Notes: a model not told the origin generated them from the letters alone. Counted from the stretch's first letter, positions 51,689-60,642 are shown. The stretch is 64,000 nt of DNA from DASXKD01 sp963806145 (GCA_963806145.1 CAWDXD010000021.1:3665-67664); one strand, 5' to 3'. Numbers and translations: made by a program.

Positions 51689-52257
51689 GCCGTTCCTGGC
51701 TCCGGTGGCAGGGCCGGGGTATCGCAGAGCCGCGGGGGAGCGGCGCCGGGGCGCCCGAGGATCTGGTGGACCGGCTCGACGCGCTGGTCGCGCCGGCGCC
51801 GGAGCCGGAGAACGCGGTGCTTACCGACGACACCCGCGCCGTGCGGTGGACGGGCCCGCTGTTCGCCCTGTTCGCGCTGATCATGGTGCCGTGGACGGTG
51901 TACATCGGTGAGTCGCTGCCGCGGCGGCAGCTTTCCCCGCACTACGACGTGTCCTGGGCGGGGTTCGACGTGATGCTGCTCGCCGCGCTCGCCGGCACGG
52001 CCCTTTTCGCGCTGCGCCGGTCCCGCTACCTGTCCATGGCGGCGACGGCCACGGCGGTGCTGCTGGTGGTGGACGCCTGGTTCGACCTCATGACCACGCC
52101 CTCGGGGCAGCTCGGACAGTCCATCGTGCTCGCGGCCGTGGTGGAACTGCCGCTCGCCGCGGTGTGCATCTGGCTCAGCCTGCACACCCAGGAACTCACC
52201 GAACGCCGGATCGTGCTGCTGATGCGCGGCCGCGGCCGGGCGGCCCGGCCGCGCTGA
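51685..52257 (+). CDS. Four-helix membrane protein of unknown function
   Basis: 190 residues. A soluble N-terminal segment (about 50 residues) is followed by four hydrophobic stretches: GPLFALFALIMVPWTVYIG, FDVMLLAALAGTALFAL, YLSMAATATAVLLVVDAWFDLM and SIVLAAVVELPLAAVCIWL. The C-terminus is Arg-rich. The conserved DAWFD between helices looks functional, but I cannot name a family. It starts at a GTG that overlaps the DUF421 stop by 4 bp, so it is probably a partner of that protein in the membrane. Confidence 0.8.
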   Translation: MSRSWLRWQGRGIAEPRGSGAGAPEDLVDRLDALVAPAPEPENAVLTDDTRAVRWTGPLFALFALIMVPWTVYIGESLPRRQLSPHYDVSWAGFDVMLLAALAGTALFALRRSRYLSMAATATAVLLVVDAWFDLMTTPSGQLGQSIVLAAVVELPLAAVCIWLSLHTQELTERRIVLLMRGRGRAARPR

Positions 52258-52341
52258 CCGGCGGCCGTTGGTCGTTAACCCGTTCACCAGAGATCTCGTC
52301 TATTTGATCAACGACACGCCGGAGCCATGGTCAGTCGGCAT

Positions 52342-52357
52342 CACGCCAGCTCCCAGC
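52342..52357 (+). repeat. Left copy of a 16-bp direct repeat flanking the VOC gene
   Basis: CACGCCAGCTCCCAGC, identical to 53209-53224. The two copies enclose 851 bp that hold only the VOC gene at 52375-53115. The spacer around this copy (52258-52374) has no gene and is relatively AT-rich. Confidence 0.85.
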
Positions 52358-52374
52358 CTTATGACACGCGTTAA

Positions 52375-53115
52375 TTAGTCCGTCCACACCAGACAGAATG
52401 GCTTGCCGGCCGGATCGGCGTAGACGCGCCAGTTCGGGCCGGCGCCGTCCAGTCGGGTGGCACCGATGTCGAGGGCGGCCCGTTCCGCCGCGTCCACGTC
52501 CTGGACGGTCACGTCGAGGTGGATCTGCTGCGGGTACGCCGGATCCGGCCAGCGCGGCGCGGTGTACTGCTCCACCTGCTGGAACATCACCGGCTGCGCG
52601 CCGTCCTCGCCGATCATGGCGACCCCGTCCGCCTCGTACGTCACCGGCTTGCCGAGCAGCTCCGCGTAGAAGTGGCTCAGCGCCTTCGCGTCGGGGCAGT
52701 CGAGCATGACGCTCATCAGGGTGGTCCGCGGATCGTCCGGGTTGGCGCACAGGTCGAACGGGTGGCCGGCCGGGTCGGCCAGTGTGTGCCACCGTTCGTT
52801 GCGGCGCAGCAGGCTGGCGCCGAGCTGCTGGGCGCGTTCCGCCGCCGCATCGATGTCCGGTACCCGGAAGTCGAGATGGGCCTGCTGCGGACGGTCCTGG
52901 TCCGGCCAGTGGGGCGGCACGTGGTCGGTGGCCCGTTGCAGGCCGATCCGCCAGCCGTCACCGGAGTAGATCGTGATCCACTCGTCGTCGTCGTCGGGGA
53001 CGCGTCGCCAGCCGGCGAGCTGCTCGTAGAACGTGGCCAGGAGGTCGATGTCCGGGGCGTCCAGCGCCACGGCCCGCAGTGAGCCGATCGCCCGCCGGTG
53101 CGGTTCGGAGGTCAT
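52375..53115 (-). CDS. Two-domain VOC family protein
   Basis: 246 residues from ATG 53113-53115 (MTSEPHRRA). Two VOC modules: LRAVALDAPDIDLLATFYEQLAGWRRV ... HLDFRVPDIDAAAERAQQLGASLL, and LMSVMLDCPDAKALSHFYAELLGKPVTYEADGV ... IHLDVTVQDVDAAERAALDIGATRL with the ending YADPAGKPFCLVW. Many actinobacterial proteins of this type are annotated only as glyoxalase-like. It is unrelated by close sequence to the other VOC gene at 44591. Its flanks carry a 16-bp direct repeat, so it may have been inserted as a unit. Confidence 0.9.
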   Translation of the reverse strand: MTSEPHRRAIGSLRAVALDAPDIDLLATFYEQLAGWRRVPDDDDEWITIYSGDGWRIGLQRATDHVPPHWPDQDRPQQAHLDFRVPDIDAAAERAQQLGASLLRRNERWHTLADPAGHPFDLCANPDDPRTTLMSVMLDCPDAKALSHFYAELLGKPVTYEADGVAMIGEDGAQPVMFQQVEQYTAPRWPDPAYPQQIHLDVTVQDVDAAERAALDIGATRLDGAGPNWRVYADPAGKPFCLVWTD

Positions 53116-53208
53116 GCCCCCGATCCTGCCGATCCCGGGGCCGGCCCGCCACCGGAAACCGGCGTTGACGATCCGTTCTAATTCGCCGCGCAGGTGGGCG
53201 GCCTGCAG

Positions 53209-53224
53209 CACGCCAGCTCCCAGC
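53209..53224 (+). repeat. Right copy of a 16-bp direct repeat flanking the VOC gene
   Basis: CACGCCAGCTCCCAGC, identical to 52342-52357. It lies 12 bp before the lipid-kinase stop at 53237 and 93 bp outside the VOC start. Confidence 0.85.
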
Positions 53225-53236
53225 TTGAAATACGCC

Positions 53237-54157
53237 CTAGCCGTCCGCGGCCGGCGGCACCCGCATCAGCAGCCGCCCCGGCTGCGTGGTGATCATCAGG
53301 CGCCTGGTGTCACCCATCACCTCGCCGTCCAGTTCCCAGGGCTGCTCGTGGTCGGCGTGGATGGTCAGCTGCCGGAACTGCACCCTGGTCATCTGGCCCG
53401 GCGATTCGCGGCGCAGCAGCACCCGCGCGGTGAGCCGGATCCAGCCAGCCCAGCCACGGGCGGTCAGCACCACGGCGTCCAGCGTGCCGTCGTCGGGCAG
53501 CGCGTCCGGCAGCAGCCTGATGCCGCCCTGAAGCCAGCCGACGTTGCCGACGATCACCGCGCTGGCCCGCAGCCGCACCGGCGTCCCGCCGTCGGCCACC
53601 AGGCTCACCCGGACCGGCCGGTCCCGCAGGTGGCGCAGGGCGGACAGCACGTAGGCGGCCCAGCCGAGCCGTTTCTTCAGCGGTTCGCTGGACTCGCCGA
53701 GCATCTTCGCGTCGACGCCCAGCCCGGCCATGACCACGAACGTGTGCCCGTTGGCCGAGCCGGCGTCCAGCCTCCGGTCGGTTCCGGTGAGCGCGGCGGT
53801 CAGCGCCGCGCCGAGATCCAGCGGCACCCCGAGGTTGCGGGCGAGCAGGTTGCCGGTGCCGAGCGGCAGGATGCCCAGCGGGACGCCGCTGCCCGCGACG
53901 CCTTCCGCGCAGGCGGTGACGGTGCCGTCGCCGCCGCAGGCGAGCACCAGGCCGACGCCGTCCCGCACCGCCTGCGCCGCCTGGCCGGTACCTGGATCCC
54001 CGGCCGTGGTCTCCAGCCAGACAGGCTCGTCCCAGCCGTGCTCGGACATGGCCGAGCGGACGGTGTCACGCAGCCTGGCGATGTCGTCGTGCTTGGTGGG
54101 GTTGGCCACCACCGCGGCCCGGCGCGCGCCTGGCAGGCGGGGGGCGTCCGGCGGCAT
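53237..54157 (-). CDS. Diacylglycerol/lipid kinase family protein
   Basis: 306 residues. AAVVANPTKHDDI and VLACGGDGTVTACAEGVAGSGVPLGILPLGTGNLLARNLGVP carry the ATP-binding GGDGT motif and the downstream GTGN block of the DgkB/LCB5 lipid kinases. A beta-rich C-terminal domain follows (VMAGLGVDAKMLGESSEPLKKRLGWAAYVLSALRHL ... WELDGEVMGDTRRLMI). It phosphorylates a diacylglycerol, sphingoid or polyprenol-type lipid at the membrane. The ATG (54155-54157) lacks a clear ribosome binding site. It lies 36 bp after the CvnA-like kinase gene on the same strand and may be co-transcribed. Confidence 0.9.
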   Translation of the reverse strand: MPPDAPRLPGARRAAVVANPTKHDDIARLRDTVRSAMSEHGWDEPVWLETTAGDPGTGQAAQAVRDGVGLVLACGGDGTVTACAEGVAGSGVPLGILPLGTGNLLARNLGVPLDLGAALTAALTGTDRRLDAGSANGHTFVVMAGLGVDAKMLGESSEPLKKRLGWAAYVLSALRHLRDRPVRVSLVADGGTPVRLRASAVIVGNVGWLQGGIRLLPDALPDDGTLDAVVLTARGWAGWIRLTARVLLRRESPGQMTRVQFRQLTIHADHEQPWELDGEVMGDTRRLMITTQPGRLLMRVPPAADG

Positions 54158-54193
54158 GGCGCGAGCATATCGCCGCCTTTGCCGTTGGTTTGC

Positions 54194-56599
54194 CTAGGTC
54201 GGCGTGCGCTCCGGCTCCCGTCCATCCTGCGGCGGTTTTTCGTCCGGTGGCGGCAGCGTCCGCACCGAATGCTCCCAGCCGTGCTGGATCGCGGACACCG
54301 TGGCCCTGGCCTCGTCCGGGGGACGCGGATCGCCGTACCTGCCGGGCAGCGGGGGATACGCCGGCGGGGCGTTCCTGAGCTGCGGCACCAGGCTGGCCTG
54401 GGGCACCCTTTTGGGCAGTACCGGCTGGTCCGTGTCGTCCTCGGCCGTGACGGGCAGTGGAGCCGGACGAGGCGGAGGTGGGGCGGGCGGTGCGGCCTGG
54501 TAGGACGGCAGGGCGGGCTCTTGCCTGTCGGCGCCGGCGGGCTCGCCGCGCTCCCCGGCCATGCCCTCATGGGCCGGGCCAGGCTCGGTTTCGTCGCTGA
54601 TAACGAAGCCGTTCTGCGCCCCGGTGCCATGCCCGCCGGGCGCCAGCGGGGCACTTTCCGGTCCGCTCTCCAGCGCCTTGACGGGCTCCAGCTCCCCGAA
54701 TCCCTCGGCGACCACGATGCTGTGCGGGATCAGCACGATCGCGGTGGTGCCGCCGTAGGGGTTGCGCCGCAGGGTGATCTGGATGTCATGGCGCCGGGCG
54801 AGCTGACCGGCGACCAGCAGGCCGAGCTGGTCGGTGTTGGCCGGATCGAACGGCAGCGGCTCCGCGAGCTGTTCGTTGGCCTCGGCCAGCTTCTCGTCGC
54901 TCATGCCGAGCCCGCGGTCCTCGATCTCCACTGCGAATCCGTTGCCGACGATGCCGCTCTGGATCACGACCGGCGTGTTCGGCGGGGAGTAGATGGTGGC
55001 GTTCTCGATCAGCTCGGCGGTCATGTGGATGACGTCACCCACGGCGGGCCCGGCCAGCCCGGTGTCGTCGGCGGAGATGACGCTGACCCGGGTGTAATCC
55101 TCAACCTCGGCCACGGCTGCCCGGATGACGTCCACGAACGGGACCGGGTTCCGCCAGCCACGTGCGGGGGCCTGGCCGGACAGGATGATCAGGCTCTCCG
55201 CGTGCCGCCGCATGCGGGCGGTCAGGTGGTCGAGGCGGAAGAGGTCCCCGAGTTCCTGCGGATCCTCGGTCCGGCGCTCCATCCGGTCCAGCAGCGCGAG
55301 CTGGCGGTGCAGCAGCGACTGGCTGCGCCTGGCCAGATTGCGGAACACCTCGCCGATGCCCTCGCGCAGCCGGGCCTGGCCCACGGCCGCGTCCACCGCG
55401 GTCCGCTGCACCTTGGTGAAGGCATCCCGCACCTGGGCGATCTCCCTGGTCTTGATGGGGACGTCCAGCGAGTCGTCGTCGTCCATCTTGACGTCGTGGC
55501 CGGTGGCGAGCTGGTCCACCATCCGGGGTAGCCGGCGGTCGGCCAGGTCCAGGGCGGAGCGGCGCAGGCCCTGCAGTTCGCGCACCAGCCCGCGGCCGGC
55601 CAGCAGCGACACGATGATGGAGATGATCACGGCCAGCAGGCCGATGCCACCGGACAGCAACAGTCGCAGGTCGGTGACTCTTGCCTGGTGCTCGGCCTGC
55701 TGGTCGAGGGCGCTGGCCGCCTGCGTCCCGGCCCGCTCCAGCCCGAGCGAGACGCCCTGGACGGCGCGTCCCCAGTCGCCTGGCGCGACCGGGGGCGGGA
55801 ACCGCGAGTGCTTGCTGCCGATGACAGTGTTTTCCAGCGCGGTCAGCCCGGCATAGGCGGCGGGGCTGACGTCCCGTTGGTAGATGGCCCGGTCACTGGG
55901 GTCGAGTTCGGGCAGCGTCTGGTCATAGAGCGTGGCCCGCGCCCCAGCCAGCTTGGTGAACTCGTGCTGGTCGGCCAGCGGGAACCTGCGCCCGGCCATG
56001 TCGCCCACCACAAGCACGTTCTCCTGCTGGAGCAGTTCCCCCGACTTGGCGATCCGCTCCAGCGCCAGGGCTTGCGCGGCGATCGGCGTGCTGGTCTCGG
56101 TGAGGATCACCTGGTTCAGCAGCAGGTAGGAGTCGTTGATCAGCTTGTTGTACGTGGCCAGTGCCTGCGCCCGGCTGGCCGTCCGTGCGCCGATCGACGC
56201 ATGCAGGGCGGGCAGGCCCGCGGCGTCGCGCAACAGCGTGGCGGACGCCTGCCGTACCGCCGGAGGGGCGTTGCTGAGGCTGCTGCCCGAGGTGAGCGCG
56301 GCGCGCAGGGCGGACGTCACGTGCTCGGTGGCCGCTTCCTGTGCGCGCAGCTTTGCGAGATTGCCCGGGCTGGGCGCGGAAAGGTAGGTGGCCGAGAACA
56401 CCCGCTCCGCATCGAGCTGGCCAAGGAAATTGCTCACCGGCTCGCTTGTGGCGGTCTTCAGGGCCCTGGCCCGCGCCAGATTCAGGGCGTCCTTACCGGC
56501 GATGCCGGTACTAAACAGATAAAGCCCGAAGAGGGAAAGCACCGGCACGAGTACCAGAACTAGAATCCTCGCTCGCACTGACCGGATATGCCAACTCAT
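54194..56599 (-). CDS. CvnA-like sensor histidine kinase with NIT sensing domain
   Basis: 801 residues from ATG 56597-56599 (MSWHIRS), with GAGGG 8 bp upstream. TM1 is at residues about 11-33 and TM2 at about 310-335. Between them lies a nitrate/nitrite-sensing-like helical domain. A HAMP-like segment and the dimerisation part (FRNLARRSQSLLHRQLALLDRMERRTEDPQELGDLFRLDHLTARMRR, likely phospho-His in RLDHL) follow. The ATPase has ELIENATIYSPPNT and IEDRGLGMSDEKL. The last about 190 residues are Pro/Glu-rich and probably disordered. In Streptomyces such kinases head conservons with roadblock, DUF742 and GTPase genes; none of these is beside it, so it looks like an orphan. Confidence 0.92.
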   Translation of the reverse strand: MSWHIRSVRARILVLVLVPVLSLFGLYLFSTGIAGKDALNLARARALKTATSEPVSNFLGQLDAERVFSATYLSAPSPGNLAKLRAQEAATEHVTSALRAALTSGSSLSNAPPAVRQASATLLRDAAGLPALHASIGARTASRAQALATYNKLINDSYLLLNQVILTETSTPIAAQALALERIAKSGELLQQENVLVVGDMAGRRFPLADQHEFTKLAGARATLYDQTLPELDPSDRAIYQRDVSPAAYAGLTALENTVIGSKHSRFPPPVAPGDWGRAVQGVSLGLERAGTQAASALDQQAEHQARVTDLRLLLSGGIGLLAVIISIIVSLLAGRGLVRELQGLRRSALDLADRRLPRMVDQLATGHDVKMDDDDSLDVPIKTREIAQVRDAFTKVQRTAVDAAVGQARLREGIGEVFRNLARRSQSLLHRQLALLDRMERRTEDPQELGDLFRLDHLTARMRRHAESLIILSGQAPARGWRNPVPFVDVIRAAVAEVEDYTRVSVISADDTGLAGPAVGDVIHMTAELIENATIYSPPNTPVVIQSGIVGNGFAVEIEDRGLGMSDEKLAEANEQLAEPLPFDPANTDQLGLLVAGQLARRHDIQITLRRNPYGGTTAIVLIPHSIVVAEGFGELEPVKALESGPESAPLAPGGHGTGAQNGFVISDETEPGPAHEGMAGERGEPAGADRQEPALPSYQAAPPAPPPPRPAPLPVTAEDDTDQPVLPKRVPQASLVPQLRNAPPAYPPLPGRYGDPRPPDEARATVSAIQHGWEHSVRTLPPPDEKPPQDGREPERTPT

Positions 56600-57249
56600 C
56601 AGCCATCCCTCAGATAGGTAACGGAACGGGGCGCGGGGCCTGAAGCCCGGCCATGATCCCGGCTGTGCGGGACAGCGGTCTGGGGTCAGTTCGGCTTCGA
56701 TCGCCCAGCATTTCCCCGGGTAGGGGCTGGCGGGCAGGTCGGGCCAGGACAATTCCACATCTGGCACCTACCCGGCGCCGGGCCAGCGGGCCGCGTTCCC
56801 GCGCAGTCGGCCCGGCCGCACCCCGGGGAATACGCGAGCATGTCAAATGCGCGAGCAGGTCATGGGGCGCCCCGTACATGTCCCCGCACACCAGCCTGGC
56901 CACGTCACACGGGCCAAGGCGGAGCGTACCGGCATCTGCGCGCCGGGTCTGCACCATTCCCGTGCCCGCAGGGCCGTTCATCTCGCTTCCGCCACGATGG
57001 ATCCGCCTTCGCCCGCGTGGTTGGACTGGTGTCCCGGCAGCTCGCGGGATCCGCTGCCGGGACCCATGAGACAAGCGTGCGTGGCGCGTATTGCAGTGAC
57101 CTTGACGCAGACCTTGCACCCCAGGTCAGGGCGCTCGGCCGGGCACGGTGGGCACCCGGCGTCCAGGCGGCTAGCGCTGCTTGGTAATGAATGTCGCTTT
57201 CGACGGCAGGGTCCACCTGGGCGCAGGCCTGCGCTGGTTGCAGGGTGAT

Positions 57250-57391
57250 CCCGCCGCCCGCAGTCGGCGCGGCGATCGCCTACCACCGAGCCAACATCGA
57301 GGACCTGCTCTACGGCGGGTACAGCGACACCGGATCCCCGGCGGCGCCGTCCACCACCTGGATCTGGACCGCGAACTGGGCGGCCGGCTAG
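57250..57391 (+). pseudogene. Possible kelch-like repeat remnant
   Basis: A short frame ending at TAG 57389-57391 reads GAAIAYHRANIEDLLYGGYSDTGSPAAPSTTWIWTANWAAG, which resembles one blade of actinobacterial kelch/galactose-oxidase-like repeats (AAMAYD...LLFGG ... TWTWDG). No further blades are visible on either side. The rest of 56600-57402 contains the kinase leader and no gene I can support on either strand. Confidence 0.3.
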
Positions 57392-57402
57392 CTCCCCGAC
57401 GG

Positions 57403-57987
57403 TCAGGCGGCGTTGGCGGCCCGTGGCCCGGGCCCGGCCGCCGGCTCGCAGCGTTCGGCGGCGAGCCGCTCCAGGCCGTACCGCTCCACGTGCTCGGGGT
57501 CGGTGAGGCTGATCGTCCGCAGGTCCTGCGCGGCCAGCCGCTCGTTGATCTCGTCCAGGTGCTCGCGGACCAGTCGCTTCTCCGCATCGGTGGTCTTGCC
57601 CTTGTGCGGCTTGCCCGCGTGCTCGATCGTGGCGTAGTTGGCCCGGTCCTCCCGGCTCGCGGCGGCCGTGGCGGCACGCGAGGCCCGCCTGGCCGGCCGG
57701 GCCGTGGCCAGGATCTCGCTCATCGGCTTGTCGGTGGCCAGCTTGTCGAACTCCGCGACGTCCAGCACCACACGCCGGGGCTGGTCGTCGCCGGGGAAGT
57801 AGAGGTCGACGAGGGCTGCCTGCCCGGCCGCCTTCTCGATGTCCGTGGCCTCCGCGGTCAGGGCCTCGATCTCGACGGGCCCGTCGGGCAGGCCGGGGTG
57901 TTCGGCGACCACGATGCGGGCCGGTGCCTCGTCGTCGGTAATGAGCTGGCCGCTGAGATCGCTGAACCGGACAGTCTTCTGGCCCAC
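57403..57987 (-). CDS. Conserved actinobacterial protein, possible Lsr2-like N-terminus
   Basis: 194 residues from a GTG (57985-57987) with AGGAGG 8 bp upstream. The first 95 residues (QKTVRFSDLSGQLITDDEAPARIVVAEHPG ... RRVVLDVAEFDKLATDKPMSEILATARPARR) recall the beta-sheet then helix of the Lsr2 dimerisation domain. An Arg/Ala-rich linker and a helical C-terminus follow (YATIEHAGKPHKGKTTDAEKRLVREHLDEINERLAAQDLRTI). I cannot name the family with confidence; a nucleoid- or DNA-associated role is inferred. A LexA-like box lies about 105 bp upstream, so induction by DNA damage is possible. Confidence 0.75.
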   Translation of the reverse strand: MGQKTVRFSDLSGQLITDDEAPARIVVAEHPGLPDGPVEIEALTAEATDIEKAAGQAALVDLYFPGDDQPRRVVLDVAEFDKLATDKPMSEILATARPARRASRAATAAASREDRANYATIEHAGKPHKGKTTDAEKRLVREHLDEINERLAAQDLRTISLTDPEHVERYGLERLAAERCEPAAGPGPRAANAA

Positions 57988-58092
57988 GGGATCGTCCTCC
58001 TGGTCTCGTGTGACGGGTGCGGCCGGCAGCCCCGGAGCGGTGCCGCCGTGCGTGGAACGCGACGCCTACGCTGCCGCACCGAAGCCCGGCTG

Positions 58093-58108
58093 TCAAACAT
58101 ATGTTCGA
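58093..58108. promoter_or_regulatory. LexA (SOS)-like box
   Basis: TCAAACATATGTTCGA differs at one position from the actinobacterial SOS consensus TCGAAC-N4-GTTCGA. It lies in the divergent spacer, 105 bp before the minus-strand conserved gene (57987) and 127 bp before the methyltransferase ATG at 58236. A single isolated match in 64 kb can occur by chance, so occupancy is unproven. Confidence 0.5.
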
Positions 58109-58235
58109 TAGATCGTGCGCGTGTCGAGAGGGGGCGATTTTGTTTTCGATAGCGCCTGCCCGGGACGCCTGGTGCGAGTACCGGGGTTTACCCGCTAACG
58201 TCGCCGGCTAAATGGCAAGGGGAGAGGACGTGGAC

Positions 58236-59096
58236 ATGGCCGAACCACAGGGAGCCCAGGCAGGGGCCAACGCCCAGCAGGCCGCGGAGTGGAACGGCCC
58301 GGCCGGTGCGCACCGGACCAGGCACGCCGCGGTCTTCGACGCCGAGACCCGCCCGTACAACGTGCGGTTCCGCGCCGCGACCGGGGTGACCCAGCGCGAC
58401 CGAGTGCTGGATGTCGGCTGTGGCACCGGCCAGTCCACCAGGGACGCCGCGCGCGCCGCGGTGGCAGGCAGCGCACTGGGTATCGACCTGTCCGCGCAGA
58501 TGCTGGAGCACGCCCGCCGCATCAGTCGCGAGGAAGGGCTGGCCAATGTCGTCTTCGAGCAGGCCGACGCCCAGGTGCACCGGTTCCCGGCTGATGGCTT
58601 CGACGTGGCGATCAGCCGGTTCGGCTCGATGTTCTTCGACGACCCGGTGGCCGCGTTCGGCAACATCGGGCGCGCGCTGCGCCCCGGCGGGCGCCTGGTG
58701 CTGATGGTCTGGCAGGCGCGGGAGCGCAACGCGTGGTCGACCACGATCCGTGAGGCCATCGCCGGGAATGCGGAACTGCCGCCGCCGCCCGCGACCGGCC
58801 CGAGTCCGTTCTCGCTCGCCGACCCGGCCGTGGCCGGCGGGATTCTGGCGGCGGCGGGGTTCACCGAGGTGAGCTTCACCGATGTGCACGAGCCCGTCTA
58901 CTACGGCCCGGACACCGCCGTGGCCCTCGACGTGGTGGGCGGGCTGCGCAGTACCAGGGAACTGCTCGCGGACATGGACGCCGGGCAGGCGCAGGAGGCG
59001 GTGGCGCGGCTGCGCGGCACCCTCGCCGCGCACCAGACCGGCGACGGCGTGCTCTTCGACGCGCGCACCTGGATCATCGCCGCCCGCCGCTCCTGA
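58236..59096 (+). CDS. Class I SAM-dependent methyltransferase
   Basis: 286 residues from ATG 58236, with GAGAGGA 7 bp upstream; an in-frame ATG at 58212 lacks such spacing. The SAM-binding motif VLDVGCGTGQSTRDAA is followed by GIDLSAQMLEHARRIS (motif II acidic residue) and FDVAISRFGSMFFDDPVAAFGNIGRALRPGGRLVLMVW (motifs III-IV). The C-terminal half (FSLADPAVAGGILAAAGFTEVSFTDVHEPVYYG) covers the substrate side. It resembles ubiquinone/menaquinone-type and small-molecule O-/C-methyltransferases. The substrate is unknown. It converges with the P450 gene 73 bp away. Confidence 0.92.
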   Translation: MAEPQGAQAGANAQQAAEWNGPAGAHRTRHAAVFDAETRPYNVRFRAATGVTQRDRVLDVGCGTGQSTRDAARAAVAGSALGIDLSAQMLEHARRISREEGLANVVFEQADAQVHRFPADGFDVAISRFGSMFFDDPVAAFGNIGRALRPGGRLVLMVWQARERNAWSTTIREAIAGNAELPPPPATGPSPFSLADPAVAGGILAAAGFTEVSFTDVHEPVYYGPDTAVALDVVGGLRSTRELLADMDAGQAQEAVARLRGTLAAHQTGDGVLFDARTWIIAARRS

Positions 59097-59169
59097 CCGG
59101 CCCCGCCCGGGCCCACGTGCCACGGGAAAGCCGTCCGTGATCAAGGAACCGAGGATGGGCGGGGGAGGT

Positions 59170-60420
59170 TCAGCGGCCCTCTCCGGTTCGCACCCGCAGC
59201 ACCTGCGGGCCGCGGAAGGAGATATTGGGGTGGAAGGTGAACTCCTGGCCCGCGGCGAGCCGCAGCCGCGGATACCGGCGGGCCAGTTCCTCCAGTGCCA
59301 GCCGCGTTTCCAGGCGGCCCAGGTTGGCGCCCAGGCAGTAATGCAGTCCCAGCCCGAACGCGAGATGCTGCCCGGCGTTGGCCCGGTCCAGGTCGAAGGT
59401 GTCCGGGTCGGCGAACACCGCCCCGTCCCGGCCCCCCGCCGCCAGCCACAAGAACAGCCTGGCGCCCTCGGGCAGGTCCACCCCGCCGATCGTGACGGGG
59501 CGCGTGGTCACGCGGCGCCACACTGGCACGGACGGATCGTAACGCAGCGTCTCCTCGACAGCCGCGGGGATCAGGTCCGGCTGCCCGGCGACTCGGGCCC
59601 ACCGGGCCGGGTCCTCCAGCAGGCGGCGCATGGTGTTACCGATCAGGCCGGCGGTGGTCTCGTGCCCGGCGAAGGACAGCGAGAACAGGATGGAGGAGAT
59701 CTCCTCGCGGGTGAGCCGGCCCGGATCCTCGCGGTGGATGGCCAGCAGGTCGCTGGTCAGGTCGTCGCCCGGCTGGCCGGCTCGCAGGTCCACCAGGTCG
59801 CGCAGGTAACGCCGGTACGCGGCCATGCTCGTGGCGATCTCCACCTGGTCGCCGGGCGCCGGGCGGCCCCAGCCGAGCGCCGCCCGGGACCCGCACCACA
59901 GCTTGAGCTGCGGGTAGTCCTCCTCGGGCACGCCCATCAGGGAGAAGACGATGTTCGCGGGCAGCGGGAACGCCAGCGCCGCGACCAGGTCGAACTCGTC
60001 CTGCCCGGCGACCGCGTCCAGCAGTCGCTCCGTGGTCGTCTCGATCGCCGGGATCATCGCCAGGATCCGGGTCATGCTGAACGCGCGGGCCGCGGGCTTG
60101 CGCAGCCGGGCGTGCGCCGGCTCGTCCAGGCTGACCATCGACGGCTGCGGCCGGTGCCCGCCGGCCAGCAGGATCTCGGCCGCCTCGGGCACCAGCGGCA
60201 CCAGGGGGGCCTGCGCCGCCGCGGCGGAGAACGCGGCCGGATCCCGGAACACCTGCTCGATGTCGGCGTGCCTGGTGAGCACGTAGTAACCGATCGACGG
60301 AGCGTAGAACAGCGGCGCCTCCCGCGGCGGCAGGGCCGCCAGCACCGCGTACGGGTCGGCGAGGAACTCCGGGGCGAGCGGATCAAAACCCTCGTGCACC
60401 GGGCATCCCGTTGCTGCCAT
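59170..60420 (-). CDS. Cytochrome P450
   Basis: 416 residues. I-helix FAGHETTAGLIGNTMRRLL, K-helix ETLRYDPSVPVWRR (ExxR) and heme-binding loop FGLGLHYCLGANLGRLE (thiolate Cys362) are complete, and the N-terminal CPVHEGFDPLAPEFLADPY is typical of soluble bacterial P450s. It should be a ferredoxin-dependent monooxygenase; no ferredoxin is adjacent, though a ferredoxin-reductase-type gene lies at 12298. ATG 60418-60420 has GGAGG about 3 bp upstream. The promoter region is shared with the MarR remnant. Substrate unknown. Confidence 0.95.
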   Translation of the reverse strand: MAATGCPVHEGFDPLAPEFLADPYAVLAALPPREAPLFYAPSIGYYVLTRHADIEQVFRDPAAFSAAAAQAPLVPLVPEAAEILLAGGHRPQPSMVSLDEPAHARLRKPAARAFSMTRILAMIPAIETTTERLLDAVAGQDEFDLVAALAFPLPANIVFSLMGVPEEDYPQLKLWCGSRAALGWGRPAPGDQVEIATSMAAYRRYLRDLVDLRAGQPGDDLTSDLLAIHREDPGRLTREEISSILFSLSFAGHETTAGLIGNTMRRLLEDPARWARVAGQPDLIPAAVEETLRYDPSVPVWRRVTTRPVTIGGVDLPEGARLFLWLAAGGRDGAVFADPDTFDLDRANAGQHLAFGLGLHYCLGANLGRLETRLALEELARRYPRLRLAAGQEFTFHPNISFRGPQVLRVRTGEGR

Positions 60421-60580
60421 TGCGCACCTCCGCGGGCCAGGCTCCCTTGATTATCAGGCGATACGGACGGCGCCACCACCGGGCTGCCCAGTGGCGGCGC
60501 CGTCCGTGGCGGCCCCGCCTAGCGGCGGCCTGCCCCCTCAAGCTCGCCGCCGTGCTGGCCCGGGGGAGTGCTCCGCCTTC

Positions 60581-60598
60581 CCGGGGGCAAGCCCCCGG
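60581..60598 (+). repeat. GC-rich perfect hairpin ahead of the MarR remnant
   Basis: CCGGGGGC (60581-60588), AA, GCCCCCGG (60591-60598). It lies in a G/C-run-rich stretch (about 60530-60625) that replaces the missing 5' half of the MarR gene. The stretch looks like a small repetitive element or old insertion, but I see no second copy in this window. Confidence 0.5.
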
Positions 60599-60642
60599 AC
60601 CCCAGCCTCCTGGTGCCCTGCGGCCCCGGCGAAGCCGCCGCG

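Noticed and set aside
56610..57119. A minus-strand protein upstream of the CvnA-like kinase
   Set aside because: Third-position GC is not raised, and no family or ribosome binding site is visible.
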